This document shows, piece by piece, positions 24,601-39,600 of a DNA stretch of 64,000 nt (the stretch's first letter is position 1; each line of letters begins with the position of its first letter). The notes under the pieces are model-generated. The model had not been told where the DNA came from, searched no databases, and worked only from the letters and a program-made list of their open reading frames with translations. The position numbers were made by a program, and so were the translations under genes. Location of the stretch: positions 1,550,001 through 1,614,000 of the forward strand of contig OX442317.1 in the NCBI GenBank assembly GCA_949358305.1. Reading direction: 5' to 3'. The stretch comes from Strigamia acuminata (Eukaryota > Arthropoda > Chilopoda > Geophilomorpha > Linotaeniidae).

Positions 24601-27600
24601 TTATTTTAATTTTCAGCAGAAAGTGACGCGTGTGGGCTCTGCAGGAGTTTATGCTGAAAATTTACATAATTCAGGAATCAGGATTTTCGGAATATTTTAG
24701 GACGTAAAATTTAGAATTGCAGGTTTTAAAAATATTACCCGGTTGATGTTTAGCAAATTTTCATAAATATGCAATTTGTTTTCCACCGCAAGCTAATTTG
24801 TTTACCACTCATTCAAAACGTCAAAATCCGAACTGTTTAAACAAATTTTTAATTTTTAATATCATCAAAACCCTTAAAATAATAAATTATTCAACAATAT
24901 TATGATTATTTTTTTCCCTCAAATGTTTCGCAATAAAATGAGCAAAAATTCGTCTTTACTCGCACCTGGCACAAGCAATCTAGAAAAAAGAAGTCGCTAA
25001 ACTATCCAAGAGGCACATTTAAGCGCGTCTCGTCTGTGTTTACACATTCGACTGCATAGTTATTGCTAAGAATGCGACACTTCCTCCATTTGCAAAACTC
25101 TTCCTGTTTTGTTTCCGCAACATTGACACGTCCTCCTGCATTCGAAACGAGTCTGAAAAATCTGGCTCTTAATACGCCATCCGCATCCCTATTGATTTTT
25201 CATGCATTTTGACAAGACACAGCCTAGCCAAGTGTGTTTGTTGTGCCGTCTGCAGTGCAAACGCGCGTGCGCATTCACCCAAATCCTAATTATATCATAA
25301 GTGGACTTAATTAATCATCAGTAGTTTTGCGCCAACAACTCCTCCTCGCAATAATGGAGCGACTTAAATTTATTTCCGCATCAGCATCACGCACACTCAC
25401 ACGCTTCGTTGCAAATCTCGAAATGCCCTACGTACAAACACTCGAAAATGAATTATTGAGGCCCAATCGTTTTCCACCACACGAATTACGAGGCAAACTT
25501 TTGACGTGCTCGGTAATGCAACTGTCACGACTAATATTGAAAGTCGAATCCACTTGAAATATTCAATGGCAACTTTGCTGTTTTATCTATAATCATTTTG
25601 CCAAGTGAAAGCCGAACCAAAACTGACATCTCAACAACAAAGTTGCTCTGAAAAAGAGATGAGTATTGAGTAAATAGAAATAAACGTTTCATACGTTTGT
25701 CTTGGAAATAAAATTTTTAAAACTTGACTTTCAGTTTGCTTTGAATAAATAACGCGCGCCAGTTTGGTGTCGCTCTAACTATTACGTGCGATTAGGAAAT
25801 ACATTTGGATGAAATTTTTGTGTCGATTTTCGAATCATTTAAGTGAAATTTGACGATAATGAGGAAGAACGCGTTTTAAATTACCCACTTCGTCTAATTC
25901 AGGTGAATTGATTAAGATTGCACGCTTAATTTCTGAAGTTTCTCATCAAAAATACATTTCAAGATCCAATTTTCCACTCAACAATTTCACTAATGGTCAA
26001 ATTATCCACATTTTCCTACTTGAAAGCATATCTCTTCATTTATACATGTTGGTTTGCACGACCAAGAACCACTCCGATCGCCTAATTACCATAATGTTTT
26101 CTAAGTTTTGATACTTTTAGCAAATACTACAGCTACAATACACGATAAATTAATTTTTTTTCGGGGGTTTTGATAAGAAAATGAAGCAATTTTGTCTTTA
26201 ATGTGGACGACTGGGAGACAGTAATTGTATCCCAAGACACACGACTTGGGCAATTACAATCAGTAAATTTTTTTAAAAAAAATTGAAAACTAAGTCCTAA
26301 TTCAATTGAAAATACAAAAAAATACAACAACAAAAAATTAAAAAGGAGATACAGAGAGAGAAAGAGAGGAAAAAAAGAGTCAATTAATCTTTATCAACAA
26401 AACAACACACTTTTCTAAAGAAGTTTCCCTCGGGTTTGAGACATTACCAGCATTACCATAATCCATCACAACTTGTATTCACCATCTGCTGCTGACATCA
26501 TCATTACGAAATGGAAAAGGTGTTGGCAAAGTATTCAATGAACCATAAGATTCATTAAAATCAAAAAAATATTAACCTGAGCAACCACAGATGCAACTGA
26601 CACAAAATCAAAACAAAAAAACGCAGATGGAATAAGAAGGACAATTCGAATACATTAATATTAAAACAATTGCAGTTTCCCACTTCTTCTTTACTTATAT
26701 TTTTCTATAAAAAAAACACAAAAAAACTCGAGTTTCCAGCAAACAAAAACAAATAAAACAACACGAGATGATTTATGTGTACGTGTACATCTTTCAAAAC
26801 GAGCCCAACTGCCCCTTTAATGCATTTAGGTGACTCTTTTTTCCCCTGCAACTTGGCACACATGCAAATCATGTGAGAACCGAGTCATCTGTTGTCCCCC
26901 TCATGTCTGAGGAAATTGCACAGGGACCCCGCTGACCCTGAATGCTCTTAATTTAAGTTGCTGATAACGAGTCACATCTTAAAAGATAAGCTCCTTCCAG
27001 AACGGACACTTAATTACTCTGTTGTGCCCTCTTTAAAAACTGCTCCGCTGGACAACGTATTGCACTTGGCCCCCCCACCTCTGGGACCCCGTGGACATTT
27101 ATTAAGCTGACAATAAACAAACAAAACACAACTCTGACATGCCGTCTTGAAAAGTCAACTTGACAGATGAAGAATGTTAAGAACTTAAACCGAAACAAAA
27201 TTATTTCATGAAGGAAAAAGCCGGTGGGAGGACGGGGGGGGGAGGGGGGAGCAGGAGACGAGAGAAAGAGAGAGAGAGACGCTTCACATTTTACCAATCC
27301 AATTTCAAGAGGACTTGTGGATGTCTGTCAATTCAGTGTGCACCACTTGAATAGTATTAAACTTCGTTTTAAATTGAAAACAACACAAAAAGATAAGGGA
27401 TTCTCTCTCGTCAGCATTCCCTCAACTAACGCTCCGATCGACATAATTAGAGAAATAAATACAACGTGTAATCAAATGGTTCGATAGTTGCAGCACTGTT
27501 GGCTAAACAGGTTGAAATTCCACCGAGAATTTTAGCGGAGTCCTGTGGGAATGTTAAGAAGATTTTTCTTCTTCTTTTTCGGGTTTTGTTCTATCTGTTT

Positions 27601-30600
27601 GCGAGTTTTCTCTGGGGTTTGCAGGAAGAAACAAGTTCAGATCCGTCCAACTTTTCCCTCCCCTCTGGTGAAATAGCAAGAATGTTTATCGTTAAAACTG
27701 AGTGGCAATGTCAATAGACGTTGACTGCAATCGATCGCCATTGAGCGATAACAATCAATTCAATAACTAGGTACATGGGCTGATTGGGTGAACTTATCTC
27801 GGGGAGTTTTCAGTTGTTCAGTGGAATGGAAATAGCAAGGATCGTGATATATTGACTTTGGAAGGCTCATACCACTCTTTTGTCTTGTTTTCAGATCCTC
27901 TTTGGATCCGCACGTGCAATGAATCAACTTCTGGCAACGAGTCCAACTTGGGCGTGGACTTCGTGCGCCTCCATCCTACTTCCAATCCGAACACGTTCAA
28001 ACACACGACGGCCAGAATCGTGTTCAAATACGCCACTCTCGCCATTCTCTCCATATTCACGCTCGAAGTACCAATCAAATGCATATCAAATATATTTAAA
28101 TTTTCCCATCTATCATTTAGATTCTCCTCCGCATGATCAGCGGCAAAGCCAACTTCTTCACGCGGTGCATGGAGGTTAGTGAAAGAGTCAAGAGGTGGAT
28201 AAGAACAAGACAGGGAAGACTTTGCTTCGACCCAATTTATTACGCGCATCTTAGGGAGGGAAAAACCTTTTAGAGAGATCTCCAATCGCTATCTATCTCT
28301 TACTTATAGTCTCCTCCTTACCTCCAAACTTTGGAAAAGGAAAGAGAAAGAAAAAGCATTCACCAATTACCCGGCAAAGTGACAAACGTTTCACTCCTCT
28401 TGGCTGACATTTATATCCAGTTTCTGTTAGCGGCGAAATTTACAAGCGCAAAAATTCCATTCATACTCGCGCTGAGGTAGAAAAAAAGGAGGAATGAAAG
28501 CACGACTTCAACTTTCCAAGCAGGAACGCATCCAAAAACGGATTTTTTATTTCGTTTATTTTTTTATTTTATTTTATCCAAACAAAACAAAAAAGAAAAA
28601 ATCCACACGAATCGTATTGGTTTGGTGACAGATGAAGCCAAATCACACGAATCTGTCACAGCCTGTCAAACATAGTAAAGTGTTCTTTCTTTTCACTTCT
28701 TATCCACTCCATGTCTTCGGATTGACAATATGATCAATTCTCGACATGAAATGGAAAAAAAATTAGTTTTTAATATAATTTCTCGTGCACTGATCCATGC
28801 AAAAGAAAAAAAACTCTAAACTAAAGAGAAAGAGAAAAAAAAAACTTTCCATTTCTCACCTCAAATTTTACTCAAATCTTTCCTTTCACTTCACAGCTCT
28901 TCGATGCCCTCGTCGTGTTGGTGGCCTTCGCGCTCGGTTTAGCCTTCCTATCGGCGCCCAGAGACGGCAGAGATGCTGCATTGTCCATCATTCTACTGCG
29001 TCTTTGGCGGATCAAACGGGTTTTACAATGTGAGTGACCCAAAACACATTTCAAAACATTTATTTCACACTCGACTTCAACCCCAGCCCCAAATCCACAC
29101 CTCCCCCGACCCCCTTCTCCAAATAAAGATTTAGAGTCGTAAAAAAAATGAAGGACATCGCCATAATCGCAATTTATCAGCTCACGACCCCTCGCAAATA
29201 TTATTTTTTCCGATTCTTTACTGCTTCCGCCGTCCAAGGCCATCAGTAATCAATATCATACCCACTACAACCGTTCGCAAACTCGACGGTCATCAGTCGT
29301 TCATCCAATAGCCCCTTGCCTCACCCTACGACTTCCTGCCTGTGGCCCCCCGGAGAGAACTCATTGATCACACGGTCTACAAAGCCCTCACGCACACGGG
29401 CATCTTCACTCGGTATTTACTCGTGCCTCTATTAGATTCCAACTCAACTCTCTCGGAATCTGACCAGACTAAAGCTCCGCCGGCGAAGCTGTCCTGCATG
29501 GCGCGCGTGCCATGCGAGGCAGCAACTTCTTATCGAATGTCTACAGGGGGTCGCGATTCGCAGATGACCATTCAATAAACAACGCGTTTCGATAAAACTA
29601 AATCTGTTTCTTCTAGCGCATCCCTGGGTCATCTATTTGACCGTTCCCACGTAGAAATTGCTTTCTCAACACAGAAAAACGCGCAAAAATAACAAAAAGT
29701 GACCACCGGGCCCGAGTTTTACAGTTAAATAAATAGAATAAAAGAAAACAAAATAAAAGATATATTTTTACCTCGTTTTCGTCGCTAGCAAACACTGGTT
29801 GCACCATGCGTAGCAGCAGCACGTGTAAGTAAGTGCAGAGATCCACTCGAAGCATTTCCATTTGCAAAGAGCGGGGGTGGTCCGGGTGGTGGCCATTAAG
29901 CTATAAAAGAGGATATTTATTAGTTATTAGGGGATGAAACAGCTCCAGACTGACACACTGTCACTTTTCAATAGAAACGACAAATAGTAACACGTGCATG
30001 CATGATTTATCTCGCCTAACAGCTTTAATCAACAACACCAAGCGACAAATGACGCATGTGCTGAACGCCTACAAGAGAGACAAGATTCAGGCCGAACACA
30101 AAGTCGAATTACTCATCCTTAAAGTCGAAGATCTCGAGGTAAGAAAGAATTAATCGTAAACTCAATCATAAAAGTCACTTTTACATCGCTTCCTTTAACA
30201 TTGGCGTCGTCAAAGCGTGTGTGCGACTTTTCCTATCGCTTGATAACGATATCTTTATTCCTTTCTTTTTAATGGACCTCACATTTCCTATGGATGTGTG
30301 CAATTTTCTCTTTATCAAATTTACTTCTAATAGACGACACCGCGGGAGAAATTGCGAATTGGGTTGGTTGCCCCCCACACTTCCACCGCTTGATTTATTA
30401 ATTTTTTTTTGGTTTGAAACCTGTTTTTTAATTAAAACTTGAGCGTTTTTTACTTTTTATTTTCGTACATTTTCATACGTTTTGCCAATAACGCCAGTTT
30501 AGCCAATCCAGCTCTAAAGATGATGTGACAGTTTTCACTCGTCTCAATTATGGAGCCGGCATAAACCTCGCATTAAAAACATCATTGCCTCTAGTAGAAA

Positions 30601-33600
30601 TTTACATTTATTACAGTCACATCATTTCAGCACGAATTTATCCAATATCTAACAAGATTTCCCCCTCTTTTTTACACCATGTTGCGGCTTGTAAAGCATA
30701 AAATTGGACGATGTTCAAAACCAAAATTGGCATTCAAATTGCACTCGGGGGTGATAATAATACAACCATTCTCAAGTTATTCAAACATTAAAAATAATAA
30801 TTTTTTCTAAAACGAATTATTCCATCCGTTTTAATCATCTCCTGCTGTTTTCTTTGCAAATCCGCTCGAATTATTGGAAAAAGCCGGGCACTTCTTTCGC
30901 AAACACTCAAACCGATCGCAAACTTCATTACTAAAACACAATTGTCGAGCGTCCCTCTTTCGAGTCTTTGTTCGTCATTGTTTGCCCAAATTTCAACGAC
31001 AACAAACAAACGTATCCTTATCGGATTACACAGCCGCATATTCGTCTAATCTGACAGCTGTTTGACCCGTTTCGCGACCCCGTATTCAACTAGAGCTCAA
31101 AATCAATTCCGGAAATACGATGATGTAACAACAGCTCATCACTATCACAAAGTTACCACGTTTCATCATCAAATTCTTTCAAATAATTAGAAAGCCAAGG
31201 GCGGCCAGTGGGTAAACAACGGCCCAGCGGATCCTAATTTAGATAGCGTCCCTTCACTCACTTCCGATTAAGTGTCGAGTAAATTATCAACCTATTTGCA
31301 CCGAACACTCTTCAAATTTCCCTCTCGCTGCGTGTGTGTAAGGAGAGCGAGCGCTCAATGCGGAAAGGGGCGTTTCAAAAGGCGCGTTTTACTCGTAACT
31401 ATGGAAACCATATCGCTAACCCTGCTGGAGATTTGAGCAATCTTTCCACACCAAGGTGAAAATTTCCTCTCATTTTCCGATAAGAAACTTCAGTCCTTGT
31501 CCTCGCAACTTAACTTGACTCACACAAACTTTTTTTTTTCCTCTTCCTCTCTTCAATGCCCCACTATCTTTTAACGCGTCGAAGAAAAGACATTTTGACA
31601 ACTCTGACTCGTCTTATATTAACCGGAATCGCGCCAATTCGTGTTCACAGATATTAAATGCAACATTCTTCATTTCTTTTTTTTTCTAAACATTCAATTA
31701 AAACTTTCCGCGTTTGTTTCCCAAACAAAATATAAAAACTTATCTGTTTATTATTATTATAAACTCGTCTAAAAATATTTCTTTTCTTTTACAAAATAAA
31801 TTAAACTGCAGAAACAAAAATCTGGCAGCAACACAAAACGACGCAAAGTTTTCTGCTAACACATCAACTAATTTAGTTCACGTCTGTAGCTGGATTTTGT
31901 TGTATCGCTGGACCAACACCAAACAGCAACGTTCCAATGGCGACCTTATTAATCATATATAATTGACTCCATTTAACCCTTTCTTTCACATTTTATCTCC
32001 GCACCCTGCGGCTTAAAGCTCACGTTTGAACGTTTCAAAGACCAATTAAAGAAAAATTTCCTTTTTAAAAATTCCTACTCCACTTACATTCCATTAACCT
32101 CAACCGATACAAAATTCCCAACCTTGTGACAGCCGCTCGGTGTCAATATTCTGCAAAAAAATTTAAAAAAATAATAAAAAATATAAAAATAAAAAAAATA
32201 AAGCCGCCATTCCGTTTGTCAATAAATTAAGTGCGTTAATCCGATTTTTCTGCGAAACCAGACGAGAAAATGAGTCATTAACATCACTCTTAATTCGAAT
32301 TACTCCGCGACAGTTCTTATTTGACGTTACTTCCAAAGCAATAACATAAAATTTGCATTGATTAGAAGTGATTTGCAGTAAAGCCGAACCCAACCTAGCT
32401 AAATTACAGCTAAGTGATGTTGTTTCGTTTCGATGTTCAACTCCCTATCAATAATTCGCGCTGTTCAATTGATTCATTAATACAAACAAACCTAATCGAT
32501 CAACATCTATTCCTCACAGCACGAAGTCGCATACCTCAAAGAAAAACTCAAACGATGCGAACGCGAAGCCACGCTGAATAAAAAATCGAAAAACTCGTCC
32601 GCCTTTCACACCTTGACCAACAACAACAATAAACACAAGCACAAACCGGCGCCGATGCAGCAACGGTTACCTCCGGAAGGAATGACGCAATCACCGTCCA
32701 AAGTCCCAGGTAAGTCACTCGAAATCTGCAAAATCCTCTCGTTAATTCACGAGGGAACGGAAATAACTCGCGTGGATGTGGATTTGCATCAACAAAACAT
32801 GTGGCCGACTTAATCCCGTCCTTGAAAACATTCAATTGCAGCTTTAAGTCGAGCCTTGCCTCTACATTTTGTGGTTATGGGCCCCGCAGTGCAGTGAGGC
32901 CCAAATTTCATTAGTGAAATACTACCTGATTGTGTGCAGATGCGGCATTACCACCAAAACTTCTCGTTTAAAAGACGAGTCTTAAATGTTACTCGTTTGC
33001 TAAATGCTCGTGGTTAACCGTGACACGAATACCATTAAACATATTTATTCCCTCAATTTTATAACAAATTCAAAGTGATTACAACTTACAGCGGACAATG
33101 AATAACTCGCATTTTTCTCGCTTCCCCGCATTGCACTGGATCTTTAAATGCACCAACAACGGAATCAAGTTTTAATTTCCACATTTGTGGTATACACAAG
33201 CGAAATTAAAGTGCAGCGCGTAAGCAATTAACGCTGCGCAAATATTAATCGACGCACAATCAAATATTAGTGAGAATAGTTCGATTAATTAATTGCAAAT
33301 ATTCAAAATTTATCGTCAAACTCAAACTTTTAACCCTTTCCGCACCCTAAACTTCAAGTTGTAACTTGCAAACGCATGACTTTTAAAACAAAGCATTCAC
33401 CCAACGCTCGAGCGATCTTAAAAGGCGCCGTGCTTCACTCTAATGTCTCGGTGTCGTGATCCTCGTGACAACTATGCGTGTAGCGCACACTAAATTAAAA
33501 AACATCGCAAAATCGATCAAAATGTGTTATTACTAACAAGTGGCGCGATCGCCAAATTCAATACCCGTTAAATATTACAACACAACTAAAAATGCAATTT

Positions 33601-36600
33601 ACTTCTCTTTACTTTCATGCGCTTTAAGTACTTGTGTAATTTAACTCCATCTCGAGGATGATGTAGTGCTGGCGTGTATCAAAATATTTCATTCGAGAAA
33701 GCCGGCTTCCCCGCAAAACACCCTCGGTAAAAGATTCTTCTTCTAACATCAAACAAAATGAAAACTAAAAATGAAAAATTGAAGCAAATTAAATATTCAG
33801 TCCAAAATTAGCAAAAAACCAACCGTTTTTTTTAAATGTTAGTCTTTTCGTTTCTAATCTTAAAAAAATAAAATAAAATAAAATAAACAAAAAATATATG
33901 CAAAAAAAAATATAAAACACATTCCCACAAAAATGTAAAGTAAAAAAATGGAAGTGAGTTAGTGGGGATGATATTGGATTGGGCAAGTACTCACAACTGC
34001 CACTCCTCGAAAGCAATATGTGATGCATGCCAAGTCGACACCTGTCTCTTGCTGTGATGCATTCCTACGTCACTCACATCCATTTACCATGAATTATGGA
34101 CTAGTTCTCGTGCAACTGACACTCACTCTCACACCGAATCCATTTCCCACAATACTAAACTCAAACAAACGCAAACCAACTCAACACTTCAACAAAAATA
34201 GAAAAAAACAAAAAAAAATCCAAAATCCAAAACCCATCACGACTCCACCGCCCGATCCTAGCAACAGCCTCCTCCACTCCTCAATTACAACCGACACCGA
34301 CACCAAATCCCCCTCTCCTTGCACTTAGGCTCGCAACTCTCACAGACCAGAACACACAGACATCACACAAGTAAATTGCACCTTACTATCTCACCGCACA
34401 CACACACGACAAACTTGTTCACCCCCGTCCTCTACTTCTCGGCTCCCCATTTAAAGTCATGGCCTCATCACCTTGGGGAAATACTCGCAGTCTTCTTTTC
34501 AATCAGCTCTTCATCTGCTTGACATCTCTTGTCACATCGCTCGTGACCCCGACACAATCCTTCCATCTCGGCTAATGTCAACGTTCAAAGACCAAAAACA
34601 AACATTCGTCGCAGTCGCAGCAGCGCACGTCGCTTTAAGGACGGATTTTAGGACACATTTGGCTCGACGAAAAAGTTGCAAATGGGGCCTCCTAAACCAC
34701 ACATTTACCATTAAATTGTCGGATTTACTGCCGTCGCTCGATGCTTTATGGGCGCACGATAAACACGGTAAATGATCACGGTTTCCACGAATTTTCCAAT
34801 CTAGCCCCACTTACCGAACATTTAATTCTGATTTCCCGGTAATTATTATCCAAGTGGAAACAAGAGTGAGCCGAGTGTTTTTGAATAAAGTTTTACGGCC
34901 CTTGCGAATGTTAGTTCAGAGAGTCGAGCTGAACTTCCGAAAGACGGATGTCAACACACCGATATTTGAAATGCAACCGAATTCATTATGATGACTTGTA
35001 GCTAAATTCCAATTAATTAATCAGATTTAAAGTTACCGACAAACAAAGTTTGTTTTGCTTTGCTTTTAAATTCGCGTCGCAATTTGCCGCGGTCGTTAGG
35101 TGGCCTTAGTTATCGATGTCGTTTGTAAACGATTTTATTGTGGAGGACCCTAAAGCCCAGCCGGAAACACCAGACCTGTCATTTAGTACCACCAAGGGGA
35201 CAGGCCGCCAGGAGCTCGAACGCCATAAGGAGGCCGAGCGATGGATTTACTGCTTCGCTTCGGAGTTCTGCTACGTTCCACTTTGGGCTTTCTGGAGTTT
35301 GAATAATGCCCACTTCATTGTTCATTTATTTACCTTTATTGAAATCCCTTGTAGCGGACGACTGGACACGTCAAAACGCTTTAAAACGAACTGTCACGAA
35401 CCGATCAATGTCACAATCATCTGTTGTTATCCGCAATCGAATATTTCGAAAATCAATAAAAATCCAACGATTTACGTTCACAAACATCACAACTTGAACG
35501 AGTATCTCATAAACACGACGTGAAAAGCATTCAAAAAGAGATAGAAAATAAATTCCATTCCATTTTCCGAGGGGGGCGACATTCGACCGAATCTCTGACA
35601 ATGGCTTCCGAATCCCGCCCGAATCTTTCCGAATCCCACCCGAATCTTTCCGAATCCCACCCGAATCTTTCCGAATCCCACCGAATCTTCGAATCTCGAA
35701 TCTTTAAGTTGTATACAAATCGAGAAAAATAAAAACAAAATTTATGATTAAAAAATGTAATAATATTTTTACAAGAAACTTCCTTGAAATTGTCCTTGAA
35801 ATTGTCCGTAAAATCATCATCGGAAGAAATTATACCTGCGCACCTCGCTGCGCGGTATCTGCGCATGCGCATTTACGATTTAGCGCGAACTTCAAATTAA
35901 TCCCGGAATCGAGCCCGGAATTCATCATTGTTCGCAATTGTGATTGCATTTGATTGCGTGCTATTTTACCTCGTATTTTACCACATTTCACTAAGAGTTA
36001 AAATTAAAATTAAAAAACATTCCCACTTCACTAAATTTATTTGAAAAAAATCATATGAATCTTTCTGAATCCCATCCGAATCCCGCCGAATCCCACCGAA
36101 TCCCGCCGAATCCCACCGAATCCCATCCGAATCTCCCCGAATCTCATTCGAATCCCCCCCGAATCCCCCGAATCTATCCGAATCCCCCCGAATCCCAGCC
36201 GAATCCCCCGAATCTTTCCGAATCTTTCCGAATCTTTCCGAATCTTTCCGAATCCCATCCGAATCTTTCGAATCCCAAAGAAGATTCGAATCTCTGACAA
36301 GCAGATTCTGATTGTCGCACCCCTCGCCATTTTCAAACTGCAAACATATTTCTGCATGAAACAACCCATCAGCCCTTGTTGAACATCTCATCATGACCGA
36401 CCAAAATGGCGAAAACCTTTTATACACGCGTATAAAAATATACGGACAACACGCATTTATTTGCTTGGCTTTTGATAACCCATTTCGCAAGTGCAGTGTT
36501 ATTGCCACCGTAAATGATTTCATTTTTTTGCTTATTCCAATCGAGCGAAACATGACTAAAAGCAACGTCAATAAGACGATAGAAAAGCGCAATCCTGGCC

Positions 36601-39600
36601 ACCTTTGGATTCCACTTGTGATTGCATCGTTGCCGCGAATAAATCATTAGTTCTGTTGCACTCGCGCCTGCACCCGCGATTCGGCTGCACTGCATTGCAA
36701 AAGTGATGTACGGTCAAGCTGCCTTTAAGGGTGCGCTTTTTAGTGCGATGCCGCTTTTTTCTGCTTACGCAGTCAGCAGCTGGAAAAAAGAGCTGCAGTA
36801 TGGTTTTCCACAAATCTGTTTCCCTCTCGTCTCTAAAATGTTTTCCCCTCCTCTACTCATTGCAATAAGTGCAATGTCATAAGTTTCCCGACCTTTTTCA
36901 TTTCTAACTTTAAACCGATATTTTACACCTCCAAAATTCCCAAAAGTATTTCTTTCTTTCTTCCTTCCTTACCATTTCATTTTCTTTTTCTTTTTCTTAA
37001 ATTTCCGCTTCAAAATTAAAAAAATACTAACCTGGATTCCCTTCATCTAGAATAATTCCCCGGGTAAACAAACAAAATTAAATTTTGACTACATTAAATC
37101 TGCGCTAAAATAGTTTTGCACTTTATTAACCACGCTTAATTGATGCCGAACTAGTAATTTCAAAATGTACATTTCTTCTCCTCGCTTTTAATATAATCCC
37201 CGCTTTAAAACACTCACTCGAACAATTTATCCAATAAGTTTTTTCCCCAACAGACCCACATCTTCTCACATTATATAAAAAAAAATAATAAAGAAATCTA
37301 ATTAAACTCCCTTAAGCGATAGCTCAATTTGCATAATCCAACGCAATGCTACATTTTTAGCATGTTTTATCGTCATCGCGCACACCTCCAACCCGCCTGT
37401 CAATCACGCTAACCATATTAATTAATTAAAAGAGGAAACCCACTCGAAATAATTTAATCGCTGGAAACGAGTCGCCAAATTAGGACCCCCTCACACAAAT
37501 TACCGTTAAACCTGAGTGACCATCCATTTGCACCTCCTATTCTATTTTAATTAACTTTGAACAAATCTCCGCAACAGCGATAACTCGCTGCTCGTTAAAA
37601 CAACAACAAATCCGCATCAATCATAAACAACACGACGTTTCTTCCCCCTTCAAATCCCCTCAACAATTTCTCAAAAACAACAACATGTCACTACCTAAGC
37701 CCCTCCATCGCAGCCCCAAATTACTTCCCAATTCCTCCGCCGCGATCTTCTGGGAGTGCGCAGTTGCAACACCTTCAAACGCATCTGCATCAACTCATTT
37801 TCGCGAATAATTTTTCTCGTGACAAATTACCTCTCATCTTTCTCTCAACTAGCATCTTTTTCGTCTCCCTCGCGAGACACATTGCTCTTAAACGTACGTA
37901 GCACTAAAGCGACAATTTCCGTCTTGCTTTTATCGATGAACAAGCACAAATCTTGAGTTACTTTACACATCTAAAAACTATACAACTCCCCGTTTGCTCA
38001 TGCACGCGCCACATCAATCTTGCGCACTTTTTTCCCCCCGCTTTAATTGAATGCCGACACCTTCTTTCCATGAGCAACACCGGCATCCATTAATGTATGT
38101 TTTTATACATTTTTTTAAAAAAAATATTTCTCCTAAGTGAAGTCACGAGAGAATGCAGTCAAGGTGCGCTAAAGTTGTAACATGAAGCTGGCCCCGATTA
38201 ACACCACTCGCAAATGCACTTTTCCTTCCGATATTCTCTTGCTCGCTTAATTGCATCAGAATTCATTTAGCTCGCAATGCACTCTGTAAATTAAGGATGC
38301 TATTTGGTTGCCATACCAATCAACTTTGCTACGCCACAACACAAACAACCGTCGTCTTTACTCTTCTAATCCCAATTTTGCACTCGTTTTCCTCTCTTTT
38401 CCTTCCTCAGCCTCTCCACTGAATTTTGATAAAACTTGCGGTTCTGATGAAAGAAGATAAGAAAACAGAAAAAAGAAAAAAGAAAAAAGTCGAAAAAAAC
38501 TTTTTTTTTTCTTCTCTTCTTTTTAATTTTCTTCTTCACAAAGTTTCTTCACGATATGAGGATTAATTTGCTGGAATTTCAATGGCAATCAACCGTTTGA
38601 ATACAAATAAATCGATATTATGTTTAAAAAAAAAATGAAAATTTTATTTCGTTATTTCTCTGTACCAAAAAATGAAAATCAAAAAACATTTTATTATTTT
38701 ATTTGAACCTTAAACAACACATAAAAAAAACAATTTTTTCTTTTTTTTGCAAACGCGATATCGATATTTCAAACACCGAATTTAAAAAATATAAATCTAT
38801 TTTCCTTTTTTATTACTCCAAATTTACGACCGCAATTTTTTATTTCACCTTTAAAAGTTCACTTACCTAAATTAACCTACAAAATTTCAAAACTGCAGCG
38901 ATATCGATTCCCAGAACAAATTGCTCCCATAACCCTAACATCCATACATTAAAAAACGACCCAAATTTGCCACGACATCTTGCAATAACTCATCCTAACC
39001 CGAGTCAACAACCCACAAAAAATTTTTTTTTTAAATAAAAAATAAAAAAAATTTAAACAAAAATCCAAAATGGCGCGTCTTCTCCTCCGGTTTGTTCTCG
39101 CTCCCATCCCGTAGGAATATCCCATTCCGTCCGTACTGCAATCCATCATGGAAGCCGTCGATCACTGACACCGTATCAGTTGCCCGGGCAACTAGCAATT
39201 CAATTCCATCACCAGTGGCAATTGAAAGAATTTAATAAGACTCGCAACGCAAAAGCAGCAAATTTCTGCTTTCTAAATGTACAGTGCCCTCGTTTCGCCT
39301 ATAAACCCGACGCAGCAGGTTCCCGGAAGCAGTTGCCATGACAACGCATCAAAATTTAAACCTAACCGGTAATGCATTCCCATTTAATTGTATCGGCATG
39401 ACTTTTCGAGACAAGCCCACCCTCCATCTCTGTGCGCGTGCCTGACGAATCCCGTCTGTCATTGCATCCCATCTCCATCCCCTTTCAGACCCAATCATGC
39501 GCTACTTGTTGAGTCCGTTCGTCTGATAAATTTGCTTTCTCACCTCACCCCCTTTAAATCTCTCTCTTCCACCTCCTCCTTCGAAAATAAAAAATAAAAT

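Noticed and set aside
27818-28285. 155-codon open frame on the minus strand
   Set aside because: It lies antisense to exons 3 and 4 of the voltage-sensor gene and is a shadow of them.
35978-36592. 204-codon minus-strand open frame with Asp-Ser/Gly-Ile-Arg repeats
   Set aside because: It is produced by the stop-free GAATC array; there is no start context, splice support or domain.
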